This document shows, piece after piece, positions 38,601 to 50,300 of a stretch of DNA of 64,000 nt. The position numbers and the translations under genes are program-made. The stretch covers positions 13,438,001-13,502,000 of the forward strand of contig BSQZ01000005.1 in assembly GCA_033239005.1 (NCBI GenBank), in the 5' to 3' direction. Within the stretch, counting starts at the first letter, position 1; each line of letters opens with the position of its first letter. Under the pieces are notes generated by a model. The model did not search any database. It had not been told where the DNA came from and saw only the letters and a program-made list of their open reading frames with translations. Source of the DNA: Lamellibrachia satsuma (taxonomy: Eukaryota; Annelida; Polychaeta; Sabellida; Siboglinidae).

Positions 38601-41135
38601 ATGACGATGCCGACAGCATACATTGGCAGAACAATTCCCATCATTCCTCGACCACTGTTGCCTCCAGGTGGAGCCATCTGTTTCTTCATCTCCGCTGCAG
38701 CACGCATTCCTGGGTGTGGACCCCCCTACAAGTCAACAACACATCTCTGTAGCATTGTGCATTTCTGGGTGTGGAGCTCCCACAACAGTCAACAACACAT
38801 TTCTGTTGCAGTGTGCATTCCTGGATGTGGCCATCCAACAAAAGTCAACAACACATATCTAGCAGTGTGCATTCCTAGGTGTGGACCCCCTACAACAGCC
38901 AACAATGTTCACATTTCTGTAGCAGTGTGCATTCCTGGGTGTGGACCCCCAACAAAAGTCAATAACACATCTCTTTTCTAGTAGTGTGCATTTCTGGGTG
39001 TGGACCCCCTACAACAGTCAACAACACATCTCTGTAGCAGTGTGCATTCCAGGGTGTGGCCCCCTACAACAGTCAACAACACATCTGTAGCCGTGTGCAT
39101 TCCAGGGCGTGGCCCCCCCTACAACAGTCAACAACACATCTCTAGCAGGGTGCATTCCTTATATTCATCACTACCTAAAGTTAAAAGAGCAAAAGTAAAA
39201 AAATTAAATGTTAAGTTTTGTTTTTGTAATATATATGTATTGATCAGGTTTAGCTGTATGTTTCTGCAATTTACTGAAGTTTCACAATGACAAAACGTGA
39301 TTAAATCAGGTTATCTTGTTACTTGCTCAGTGAGTCAGTGAAATTAGAAGTATACTGGCCTAATAGGATTCGGAACATATTTAATTTGTCTGTGTCTTAA
39401 GTACCCTTAACATTTATTACAACTGATACTTACTCTCATATGTGGAGGGAAATCATCACTTGGTCCATTTCTGTGTTTTCCTCCTTTTCCAGATTTGTGC
39501 AGATTTCCTGGCCGTGGCGGTCTGACTGGAAAATAGCAGTTTAAGCTGATTGTTTGGTTAACTTTAACATAACCATAACTAAATGTTTTGTTGCCAGTAC
39601 TAGTAGCAGCAGGTCTATGGGTTATTCTACAAACAGCTTAATAGAGCTTACCCTTTCAATGTAAACATTTTGGCAGAGGCATCACAGTCAGAAAATATCC
39701 TGTTAAATTGTGGTTAACATGAATGTTCACCTATCAAAGATATACTGAGTGGAGACAGCTGAATCTGGCAGTCTCGTGTAATTTCAGGGTTCTGTTAGCT
39801 GTGACATAACCTCAATTGTATCACTGGTGTAAGTGAGTGGTGTTATGGACAAACTATACCAACTTCAGCTTGTATGTATCCAGATAATATGTAAAGATAT
39901 ATACAATTGTCTATTCTATGGGCAGTGTGTTGTATCACTATCTTATGTACAACAAACTCAGCTTAGTGTAATGACCAAATCTTGCTTTTTACACTCTACT
40001 AGGATGTTAGAAAGTACAAGAATAACCAGCATCAACAGCATGCAACTTCTTTTAGATAGCCAAGACTGTAGATGTTTACCCTGATCGATGCATTCATGTC
40101 TGTGTATGAATAAATGATGGTAAGAAGCTAGATGTGCAAAGACTTTCATTGGCTCTGGCAATCAACATGAGGGGTATAACACATGACAGGTGGAGTAACA
40201 CTAGTGAATGCAGTGATGAATCTTTACTTCATTGCAAGGAACACGTCTCCAAATGATGTATCAAAACAGCTAACATATAACGAAATGGAACTATTCAAAA
40301 TGGAACACAACATATTTCAATAATAATTCCCTTGATAAGTCAATGAAATCCCCCAAAACAAGATTCGATTCCTTGTGAATGCCATGGTTCCTGCCGACCA
40401 GTGACCAAAACATAGGACATTGATTCCTGACAACAAATATCTGTTCAGTAAGTAAAAATAACTTGTCAAGTCATGGATTATCAAATCATTGAATATGTTC
40501 CCGTTATATGAAGCATTTATTTTTTTTCAGTTACATACCAAAGTATTTGTTTTTGTAAGATGACAAGTCTGTAGACAAGTAACACCAGTACCATTTTGAT
40601 GGTTTTGGTCTAACCCAGTTAAAAGTTTGCACCTACATATCGATACAAATCAATTTGTATGACTGAAGTATGCCATGGCATGTATCACTGTATCAGTATT
40701 TAGGCATTTTAGCTTTTGTTTTGGCTTACTAATTCTAAATATTTCATTCTTGAGTTGAAAATAAAGCATTTAAGTTATCAGTTAACTCAGCTGTATAAAT
40801 GAGTATCTGGCTAGAGGCGTGGATGAAAATATTTGAAAGAATGCTCTCTGTGTGGCTGAATTCTTCCCAGGGAAGTCAAGTTGGCGTTGGAATGAAGACG
40901 AACGTCAAGCGGAATGAGACGCCGTCGCAAGGCACTGCCACTGTCACGGAGAGATCTAGAAGCTCTATAGAAAGTAAATGTATATTGCCTTACACGTATC
41001 ATCGTCCATGTGACGTGCTGGAGTTGCACCAAACATGTTTGTTAGAATCGGATGAAATATTTTAGGATATAATACGGCAAAACAGCCGAAAATTATAGCA
41101 AATACAGCGATAGTCTTTACTGTCAACGAATCCAT
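32182..41135 (-). CDS. RIC3: RIC3, acetylcholine receptor chaperone (complete, 6 exons)
   Basis: ER-resident chaperone that assists folding and assembly of nicotinic-type receptors. Exons, 5' to 3': 41135-40994, 39525-39434, 38725-38576, 33924-33732, 33313-33192 and 32634-32182, giving 383 residues; all phases agree. Exon 1 encodes an N-terminal hydrophobic helix (VKTIAVFAIIFGCFAVLYP). Exon 3 gives HPGMRAAAEMKKQM and the second helix (GMMGIVLPMYAVGIVIYLIY), the RIC3 hallmark. Exon 5 is a coiled coil (MRDLRHRLLDTERQMTRIL). Exon 6 is acidic and ends near LRKRTP, like the LRKRNP end of vertebrate RIC3. Divergent from CNOT11 with 220 bp between start codons. Identification is from remembered family features. 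Confidence 0.92.
33192..33313 (-). CDS. RIC3: RIC3 exon 5 (coiled coil)
   Basis: Acceptor TGTTTCAG, donor TCA/GTAAGT. Encodes ECDMRDLRHRLLDTERQMTR and an EKVADLSGDL helix end. Confidence 0.88.
33732..33924 (-). CDS. RIC3: RIC3 exon 4
   Basis: Acceptor CATTGCAG, donor AT/GTGAGT. Strongly charged segment beginning VFGGKKKDDDYLTSHF and containing a KKKKRHH stretch, continuing into the coiled coil. Confidence 0.88.
35050..35240 (-). mobile_element. LINE 3' tail
   Basis: The minus strand reads VLCTNGSINNFVCLSV and ends in (GTCT)n, a common LINE 3' end with a short tandem tail. Confidence 0.55.
35340..35930 (+). pseudogene. LINE RT C-terminal fragment
   Basis: Encodes a fragment with RRTKNDEDCTNYKEALNAAT, then KWSEKWQMFNFGKCKCLHTG, KEKDLGVTISADMKVSEQC and, after a stop, LIPLYKAIVRPRLEYC. 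These are post-RT blocks of CR1-like LINEs. The RT core between them is deleted. Confidence 0.85.
36290..36460 (-). mobile_element. tRNA-derived SINE
   Basis: The minus strand begins GGGGCACGGTGACATAGTGG, with an A box (TGACATAGTGGTTAGA) and B box (GAGTTCCAATTC) at tRNA-like spacing. A non-tRNA body with CCTCAGTTGTATAAATGAG follows. The anticodon stem is malformed, so not a functional tRNA. Confidence 0.7.
37600..38020. repeat. 16/32-bp minisatellite (~26 half-units)
   Basis: CTTCCTGTGCACATGT alternates with CTTCCTGTGCATGTGT. Because 16 is not a multiple of 3, three frames all stay open, giving spurious 150-210 codon open frames on both strands. Confidence 0.95.
38576..38725 (-). CDS. RIC3: RIC3 exon 3 (TM2)
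   Basis: Acceptor GACTTGTAG, donor AAG/GTATCG, 50 codons in phase 0. GGPHPGMRAAAEM plus the second TM helix. The first ~25 bp and the acceptor are the end unit of a minisatellite. Confidence 0.92.
38700..39165. repeat. ~55-bp minisatellite derived from the RIC3 exon 3 splice junction
   Basis: About eight diverged units of GTGCATTCCTGGGTGTGGAC, CCCCTACAACAGTCAACAAC and ACATCTCTGTAGCA. The unit nearest the exon (38701-38750) contains the genuine acceptor and first 25 bp of RIC3 exon 3. Confidence 0.92.
39434..39525 (-). CDS. RIC3: RIC3 exon 2
   Basis: Acceptor TTTTCCAG, donor AGA/GTAAGT. Encodes the Pro/Gly/Lys-rich lumenal linker (RPPRPGNLHKSGKGG ... FPPHMR). Confidence 0.88.
40795..40905 (+). 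mobile_element. SINE fragment
   Basis: CTCAGCTGTATAAATGAGTA followed by TCTGGCTAGAGGCG and GAATTCTTCCCAGGGAAGTC. Shares core and 3' blocks with the copies at 6783, 7205 and 36300. In RIC3 intron 1. Confidence 0.65.
40994..41135 (-). CDS. RIC3: RIC3 exon 1
   Basis: ATG at 41135, donor T/GTAAGG, phase 1 out. Short polar N-terminus then an apolar helix and LYPKIFHP. Confidence 0.9.
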
Positions 41136-41355
41136 CTTCGCGAATTCATAATCTCGGATACCTTTTCCGAGATTGTGTATGCACTATTCACGCTATTTTC
41201 ATTAAGGATAAGTTTGGTAGTGATTGCATTGACAATTATACATTTAACATATAACATAATGTATTATTATTAGCATTTTTATTAGTCAATATAGAGGTAT
41301 TTACGTAAGTAATTTGGGCTAGAGACTATTATCAATAAAAAAATTGAAAGTCTAG
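41136..41355. promoter_or_regulatory. bidirectional RIC3/CNOT11 intergenic promoter region
   Basis: Only 220 bp separate the RIC3 ATG (minus) from the CNOT11 ATG (plus), so both promoters must lie here or within the 5' UTRs. A 9-bp perfect inverted repeat (AATCTCGGA 41150-41158, TCCGAGATT 41166-41174) is next to RIC3. No TATA box is evident at a convincing distance. Confidence 0.7.
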
Positions 41356-41393
41356 ATGGCGCTCTCGCTGAAGGAGCTGGCGTCTCTTTTGAG
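41356..41393 (+). CDS. CNOT11: CNOT11 exon 1
   Basis: ATG GCG CTC ... TTG AG/GTATTG, 38 nt, phase 2 out. Encodes [12 protein letters not shown]; the next residue, Ser, is split across the intron. Confidence 0.85.
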
Positions 41394-44300
41394 GTATTGT
41401 TGTTTCTGTAGCTTTATTATTTGAATGTCTTTGGTGAGCCAGTAGTTGGAGTATATATATATATATATGCGACCGTTAGAAACTGGCTTGATTGTATACA
41501 TATATTACAAAACTGCCGTGCCTGTGGCCCAACGTGGGCGATAATATAGCTATTTTTCGTATATTTCCAGGATGGTTAGGCCCATGACGGGTTCGGTACT
41601 CGCCGACGGATGGTTCGGCCTAGTCATACCTGAAAGGGTTTGGGGCAGGGAGCCTTCTGGCTCATACATAGCCCCCCAATCAGTGTTATGGCAGTAATTT
41701 TGATATTTTGTTTTGAAATTGTTTACTGTTAGTGGCAGTGCATTGGCCATTGACACAAATTCACAATCGCTTGGTAGGTTATTCCATGGATTGATTACCC
41801 GCTGTGAAAAGAACTTGTGGCGTGCATCTAGTCGACTGTGGTGTCGAACTATTGACTTGTGTCTTCCTGGACAGGGGGTATGGATTAGCAGTCGATTCGA
41901 CCCACACAGGCGGATTGTTCGGCCCACTTCACTGTCGCTATTTAATTCAGAGACAGTTGATTCGGCCCACTCTAGCAGCAGAAATCTAATTGGCAGATAT
42001 CTAAGAATAGCCATTTCGGCCCACGACCTGCATCAATAAGAAAGGCGAAAGGCATCAGAAATCATGATCGCGCACAGAAACATACGCACACGCTCACATG
42101 CTAACATAATAATAATCTAGAACTATTTATAGAAATATAGCAATATAAATAAGATACCGGAAAGCGGTTGACATAATAAAATAATGAACCAAATTGAAGT
42201 AATTAATGTCTAAAAGAAACGTCCATGAATAAAAGTAATAACTAGTTGAGTTTGTAGTGTAATATATAATGTATTGACTTCATTGTTTGTGTGAGCACAA
42301 TTTGTGTGATCAACCCCTTTATGCTTTTAATCTATCTGGTGTTTCATCAGCAAAACTTGTTAACTTACATGGATGGTTTATCCATGCAAAAATACTTCAC
42401 GGTTCTCCAGTCACGCTGTTGGATGTTATGGGCCAAAACATCCGTCACCCTCTATGATGATGTTGTTTTTTTGTGTGATTAGTCGGTGATTCGATTAGTC
42501 GTGTCCTGTGGTTAGGTAGAATACTGGCCAACATTCTCAAGGAAGCAGACAGTTAGGGTACTTGTTCTCCAAACAGCCCTATGACTATGTACAGTGTTAA
42601 CCATCCTCAATGACCTCATGTCATGAGCTAGGTAATGGTATTGGCCATTAGTTAACTCTCCTGTGGTGGTTATTACAAATATTTGTGTACATTTTCGTTA
42701 TATAAAGTGAAATATGGTGTATTTATCAAATGGGTCAGATTTGAGGTTGACTCAGATTTGACTACAGTGACTACAGCTCCATGCATGCAACAGCCAGCTT
42801 GCATGAGCAGCCATCTCTTATGCCCACTTGCACCACTCCCTTTCAATTATTGTTCTTGCTCCATTTGGTTTTATTTTTGGTGATCCAACGCAGCTGCTCC
42901 AGGTCGGCCCATGTCTTTAGCCACATGCTGATCTGTGGCAGTTCAGTGTCAAGGGTGCCAGGGTGGCCGGTTCTGCATCGGCTGCGATATCCATTGAGTC
43001 CATCCATTTTTGGAAATATGCAAACGTTGCTTGGTTTGCGTGGGGCCTTCTCGTCTAAGCGTAGGACACGACCAAAGAGGCGCAATCGCATATCCATCAC
43101 ACCTACGCTTATTTGACGATACTGTTTCATACAACTTCACGTTGCTTATCCTCTGTGCCCAGTGAATTCTGATGAGTGATTGGAGCTGCTTCCGATAGAA
43201 TGCATTTAGTTTTTTTGCTTCCGACCCTGTCAGGCCCAACGCACCCACAGTGTACAGTAACATTGGATGCACAAATGCGCTGTGTCGTGCTAACGCATGG
43301 TTGTTTTAAATGTTATGGGCACCAAGTGGGTTTGTAGATGTGGACTACCAGTACCATGGCAGGTCTGAGTTCATGAGAGGTCACATTTACCATCTGTGGC
43401 TATGTGGGATCTTTTGTACTCTGCCAAATCTGTACTGTGCTGTACATGGTTTGCACTGTACATTCAAGTGATGATCTGTAATGTATATTGTTTGCAGTGT
43501 GCTGTCGGAAGATGCCACTCAGACTCAGACTTTTGAAGGATTGGCTTCAACTCTGCATCACTACTTTAGTAAGCAGGACTATTTCAAAGTTGGGAATGCC
43601 CTGGTAAGTCCCAGTCATCTGTTTATACAATAATCGTTACAACTGAAAAGTGAATTGTGTCATTCATATGCAAATTCATGTAATTTGTGAAACTACAATG
43701 CACCTTAAAAGTAGTTACACAATGTTTGATGATGTTTTAGAATCAGCTTAATTGTTAAACCATACAACTTATCTTACAACTTGCAGCTGCATATGTTACT
43801 AATCAACTGTCATTTAATTATGGAAAACAGATGTTTCCTTTATTGAAAAAAAGTTGGTTTGCAAGCTGAACAGTGATTAGAACCCAAGTGCAAATAGATT
43901 TGTGTACCTTGTCACTGAAGCACTAGACTTGATGATGTATACTTTCTGTCATCCAGGTGCTCTTACTGCAGAATGAGGATTTATTATCACAACACACTCA
44001 GAAGTTGGCTGCTATCTTCCTGCTGTATGAGATGTATCGAGTAGAGCCAATTGCTGCAAATCCATTTGCATCAGTCTTTGTTCATCTTCTGGTAAATGTT
44101 CTTCTAATGTTGCTGTAAGCAAAAATATTTTACTGATAAAATGTTGCATTCCACAAAACTGAAGATCTATGATGAGACCCATCTCTTACTTTTGTGATTA
44201 TGTGGCATTCTGATGTCAGTATGGAGTAACCACACGAGTGGTCATATTGTGTGTACATCTTAGTCCACACATGTTCTGTTTGGGCACTGGAGACTGGAAT

Positions 44301-47300
44301 ATGATTAGCCAATTGTTTGAATTTGCTAGTGTTAAGATCTCGCTTTAAATGGCTTTTTGTGTAATAGTTTAATGCTTTGTTGAATCCATTCTGCGTTAAA
44401 TGTCTTTTAAGACAAGTTAGTTTAGTCTTTGCTGTTAGTAAAAAAATTAATGTGGTATGTTTTCAGAACCCTCCAACAGACAGGATGGAGAATTCTAGCA
44501 CAGAATTCCACTGGGCCATACCAAAGATCTCAAGTTCCGAGCGTTATTTCCTTTCCCAGCTCATCTCTAGTCCTTCTAAAGAGGTGAGAGGTCATCATTA
44601 CAGTGCCACATCATCCAGCACAAATGATAGCAATTTATTGCATCTGCTCGTGTTAGCAGTAGACTTCATTATTGCATGCAATATATTTCCTTTATCATAA
44701 TATTGCTCTTCAAGGACATCTTGAAACTTGTTTGGCATGGGTAGTTACCTGGTCTCCTTTTTTCTCTCACTCATTATCATTTCTTAAATCATTGCATTGG
44801 CGCCCTGTCCGATATCTCATTATTTTTAAGATCTGCACAGTTAGCTATCAAGCACTTTCATCCAAGCAACCAGCATATTTCATTCACTGCTCACTCCTGC
44901 AAGACAGCCCAGACAGCTCCGATCGTCTAATTCTAATCTACTTTTTGTTCCCAGTGTTAAGACAAATCTCGGAACTACCGGTAGAGCTTTTTCAATGCAT
45001 TGACTATGAGCAACATTTCACCATAAATTAAAAACCCACCTGTTTAAACTTGCTTATCCTCCATCATAGCGCCCCAGCGAACCAATCCAACTGTTTACAA
45101 CCGGAACTTCTTATCGACTATGAACTGCTTAACTCTTTTTGTTTTGGGGCGCTGCCGAGCTTGGGTCTCCCGAGGATTTTACTTACTTACTTACTTAGTC
45201 CTCTTCGTGCCCGGTGGCACATAAGGCATCAACAAGAGAGCACCACTGCTGTCGGTCTGCAGCCCATTTGGTGATGGTGTTCCATGTCAGGCCGCATTCT
45301 TTCATCTCCTTCTCCACTGTTCGTCTCCATGTTTCTTTTGGGCGACCACGTCTCCTTTTTCCATCTGCTGTCCAGCGTAAGGCTGTCTTGGGCAGTGCAC
45401 CAGGTGACATTCGGCACACGTGTCCAAGCCATCTCCATCTTCTCTTCTTTATCTTTGTGGCCAAGGATGTTGCATCTGTTTTGCGGTGCAGCTCTTCATT
45501 AGTGATGGTGTTGGGCCAAAATACTCCTAGGATCTTCCGTAGACACTTGTTTTGGAATGTCTCAAGCTTGTGTGCTAGCTTGGCTGTCAGTTTCCAGCAC
45601 TCGGAGCCATAGAGAAGTACACTGAGAACATTACTATTGTACAGTCTCAGTTTTGTTTCCAATCTCAGTTGCTTGGATTTCCAGATGGGCTTCAGCATAG
45701 CGAAGGTCTGACTTGCCTTTCTGATCCTAGCCGTGGCATCTTTTGCAGAGTCTTCATCTGTTGTGATTTTGCTTCCCAGGTATGCAAAGTCCTGAACGTC
45801 TTCCAAAGCCTCACTGTTGTTTATGTTGTTTATGGTGATGGGGTTATCTGTCTTGTTGTTGATCCTCATCAGTTTTGGTTTTTGCTGTGTTGAGCTTTAA
45901 CCCAATCTGTGGTGCTGTTCTTGTGAGTTTGTCCATCTTTTCTTGCATGTCTTTGTGCCTGTTAGACAGCAGTCCAATGTCATCTGCATAGTCCAGGTCT
46001 TCCAAGATCGAGGTAAGTGTCCATCTGATGCCTCTGTTTCCATTTTTGGTGGTTTCTATCATCAGCCAGTCGATGGCAAGGGTGAAAAGAAATGGTGAGA
46101 GAATGCATCCCTGTTTTACTCCGGATTTTACGCTAAAGCTGTCTGACATGTGAATGTTACAGGCGACTTGACACTGGACGTCTGTGTAAAGTATCTTGAT
46201 CACATTTACCATCTTCTGTGGGATCCCGTAGTGACGTAATATTCTCCACAGGGATTCTCTGTGAAGGCTGTCAAAGGCCTTTTCAAAGTCAATGAAGGCA
46301 ATGTAGATCATACTGTTCCATTCCGTGCTTTGTTCCAAAATCTGCCGTAGCGTGAAAATGTGGTCGATGCATGACTTTCCTCTTCTGAAACCGGCTTGTT
46401 CCTGGCGGAGGATTGTATCTGTAGCTGCTGATATTCTCTTCAGGATTATGCGGCTGAAAATCTTGCATGTCATTGATAACAAGGTTATGCCCCGCCAGTT
46501 GTTACAGTTCCCCAAGTCGCCCTTCTTTGGTAGCTTGATAATTGTGCCTGTCTTCCAATCATCTGGTGTGTCTTCTTCATCCCATATTCTCTGGAAGATC
46601 TGGCAGAGGATTCTGGGTGTTTCTTGTTCATCTGCTTTCAGCATTTCTGCGCAGACGCTGTCTCTTCCTGGTGCTTTTCCATTCTTCTGGGCTTTAATGG
46701 CTTCTCTGACTTCTGCTTCTGTGATTTGGTCGAGCTTGATTTCTAGGTCATCTGCTGCCTCCAGGATGTCTGCAAGTCTGGGTGGGTCTGCACGATTGAG
46801 AACCTGTTGGAAATGCTCCTTCCTTCTCTCTATCTTCTCTTTCTCGACTGTGATTATCTTTCCATCTGCATCTTTCAGTGGGAGATTCTGGTTTGGACCT
46901 GTATCTCCTTTCAGCTTCTTGGTTATTTGGTAGAGTGACTTCATATCCTTTCTTCTTGCTGCTGCTTCTGCGTCTTCTGCGAGGTTTTCAATGTAAGTGC
47001 GTTTGTCTACTCTGGTACTCCATTTTACTTCTTTGTCTTTTTGTGAGTATTCTCTTGAAAGTCTTTCTTTGAGTCTTGAGGACTTTGTGGTGAGCAGCTT
47101 TTTCTTTATTCCTTTCCTTTGGTCTATTTTGTCCCAAGTTGATGTGGAAATCCACTGCTCTTTCTTTGCTCTTCTGTAGCCTAGCACTGCTTTCCCTGCT
47201 AGCTCCATGGCCATGTTGAAACTGTGTATAGTCATCTCTGTTTCCTCCTGCAGAATACCAAAACTGTTCTTCAGAGCAATTGTGAACTGTTGCTTGGTTT

Positions 47301-50300
47301 CTGGGTTTTGTAGCTTGGTGGTATCAAAACGCTCTTTCTTCTTCTCTTCTGTCTTTGCCTTTCTCAGTTTCAGTGCAAGTTTTCCTATCAACAGGTTGTG
47401 GTCGCTGCCAGCATCAGCTAGTCTCCTTGTTTTGACGTCTTGTAGAGAGCGTCTCCATTTTCCATTTACAAGGATGTGATCTATTTGACTCTCCCGAGGA
47501 TTTTAACACAACAGAAGTATTTTATATATTATTATTATATTATATATTATTATTATATTATAAAGTTGTATTGGTCGAGCTTGAGAATCCAATACAACAG
47601 TCTGAAGCAACTAGTTCATAACACCCAGTATCATTTGATAAGGTATTTATTATATGGATTCATAATTAACATTTGAACACATTTAACGCGATAAAACAGT
47701 AATTTACCAGTGATTCTCGATCACCCTTCATCAAGATGTGAGCAGCTGAAGTCTTACCATGCTAATACACATCTTATCTGGGTCATGTGAACTGCCCTAG
47801 CAACTGGTCACTAGTATATAATTTAGTAGGTAGATTTTGCCAAATTTAATTTTTGATTCAATACAACATCCCTTATACTTTAAAAGTTAAAAAAAAATTA
47901 GAACAGTGTTGTGCATTCTATGACGTGCATGCCATTTTAAGGCTGCACAGAAAATAGTCCATACCAATGTAGTATCATTTTTACAAAGTCCATACCAGTG
48001 TAAAATCAGGTTTTATCAGAACGGGAATCAAGGCACATATGACAATGCATATTACCGTCAACACTGCGTTATCACTACCAGTTACCTATATAACAGGTCT
48101 GTACGGGACTTTCTTTCTTTACAATACTGTAGATGCCCAGATTGTCGAGGAATAAACTCTACATGGGGAATAGCATACGGAGTAATCAAGGGACCTTGAC
48201 AGTTTTGAAAAGCCGTGAATTTCTTTTGTCCTAATTCAAGGCCTTGAAGTCCTTGTTTTTGTAAATTTTATTTTTATTGCCTAGTAGCCAATCTCCATGC
48301 CTACATCATGATTGACATTGTAAAAATGACCTGTGTGGTCACTGGAAAAACACAGCAATAATATGAAATGACAAAACAGCTACTCCAATATCATCATTCT
48401 TTGGGAATTCTGTCATTTTCTGTCAATATCAGATTATCAGTTGTTTTGTGTACCATAATAAACTATGAAATGGAGCCTTGATTTTTTCCTTGAAAAGGCC
48501 TTGAATTTGATATCTCCGTTAGTGTACTGACCCAAAACAGTATAGCTTAATACCCCATGGATGTGAGTAATGATTATTATTAAATCTGTTTGTTATAATT
48601 TACAGCTTACCAGGTACTTCATTTTGCAACTTTTAGGAATATTTTAAACAGTTATCATGAATAAACAATGGGTGTTGATATCATGAAATAGCGTACCTCA
48701 ACAATGTAATCCATTCAGTGTTTTAATAAATTCCTTGCACAAATATGCTTATGAATATATTAAACAAATTGTTCTGGTATATTTTACATACAGCTGTTGT
48801 TTGGCTTATTGTTTGTTCATGTTTGTTCATGTGCACCTAGAGCAGATTGTTATTGGTAAACCTCGACGCTCCAGTTGTACCGGTTCATCAGTGTGCGGGA
48901 CTGTTTCAGCTGTTCAAGAAAACACCAACTCAAGTCTTACAGATGGACGTAGTCAACATGCAGGTAAACAGAAAGACTGCCTTTCTTTTACTTAAAATAT
49001 GCTATCAATAAATATAATTCAGAACAACAAACCATGTTACACTACAGCCTTCATACACATGTGAGACAAGGACTAACAAACCATGTTACACTACAGCCTG
49101 CATACACTCGTGAGACCAGGACTAACAAACCATGTTACACTACAGCCTTCATACACATGTGAGACCAGGACTAACAAACCATGTTACACTACAGCCTGCA
49201 TACACACGTGAGACCAGGACTAACAAACCATGTTACACTACAGCCTGCATACACACGTGAGACAAGGACTAACAAACCATGTTACGCTACAGCCTGCATG
49301 CACACGTGAGACCAGGACTAACAAACCATGTTACGCTACAGCCTGCATGCACACGTGAGACCAAGACTAACAAACCATGTTACGCTACAGCCTGCATACA
49401 CACGTGAGACCAGGACTAACAAACCATGTTACGCTACAGCCTGCATGCACACGTGAGACCAGGACTAACAAACCATGTTACGCTACAGCCTTCATACACA
49501 CGTGAGACCAGGACTAACAAACCATGTTACGCTACAGCCTGCATGCACACGTGAGACCAGGACTAACAAACCATATTACTCTACAGCCTGCATGCACACG
49601 TGAGACCAGGACTGTATTTTCTTCTGCTATAGTAACAAAAACAATTGTAGTCATATGGTTGTTAATTATGTAGTAACTTTAACGTGTGTATGTGTGGGGT
49701 TACTGCAGTAACTACAATGTGTGTGGGGTTACTGCGGTAACTACAATGTGTGTGGGGTTAGTGTAGTAACTACAGTGTGTGGGGTTACTGCGGTAACTAC
49801 AATGTATGTGGGGTTAGTGTGGTAACTACAGTGTGTGGGGTTACTGCGGTAACTACAATGTGTGTGGGGTTACTGCGGTAACTACAATGTGTGTGGGGTT
49901 AGTGCGGTAACTACAGTGTGTGGGGTTACTGCGGTAACTACAATGTGTGTGGGGTTACTGTGGTAACTACAATGTGTGTGGGGTTAGTGTGGTAACTACA
50001 GTGTGTGGGGTTACTGCGGTAACTACAATGTGTGTGGGGTTAGTGTGGTAACTACAGTGTGTGGGGTTACTGCGGTAACTACAGTGTGTGGGGTTACTGT
50101 GGTAACTACAATGTGTGTGGGGTTGCTGCGGTAACTACAATGTGTGTGGGGTTACTGAGGTAACTACAATGTGTGTGGGGTTGCTGCAGTAACTACAATG
50201 TGTGTGGGGTTACTGCAGTAATTATATTGTGTGTGGGGTTACTGTGGTAACTACAGTGTGTGGGGTTACTGCGGTAAGTACAATGTGTGTGAGGTTACTA

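Noticed and set aside
46325..46933. 202-codon plus-strand open frame
   Set aside because: Antisense to the RTE-like LINE RT domain.
48735..48995. 86-codon open frame covering CNOT11 exon 5
   Set aside because: Wrong phase; the conserved LFKKTP peptide is in another frame with proper splice sites.
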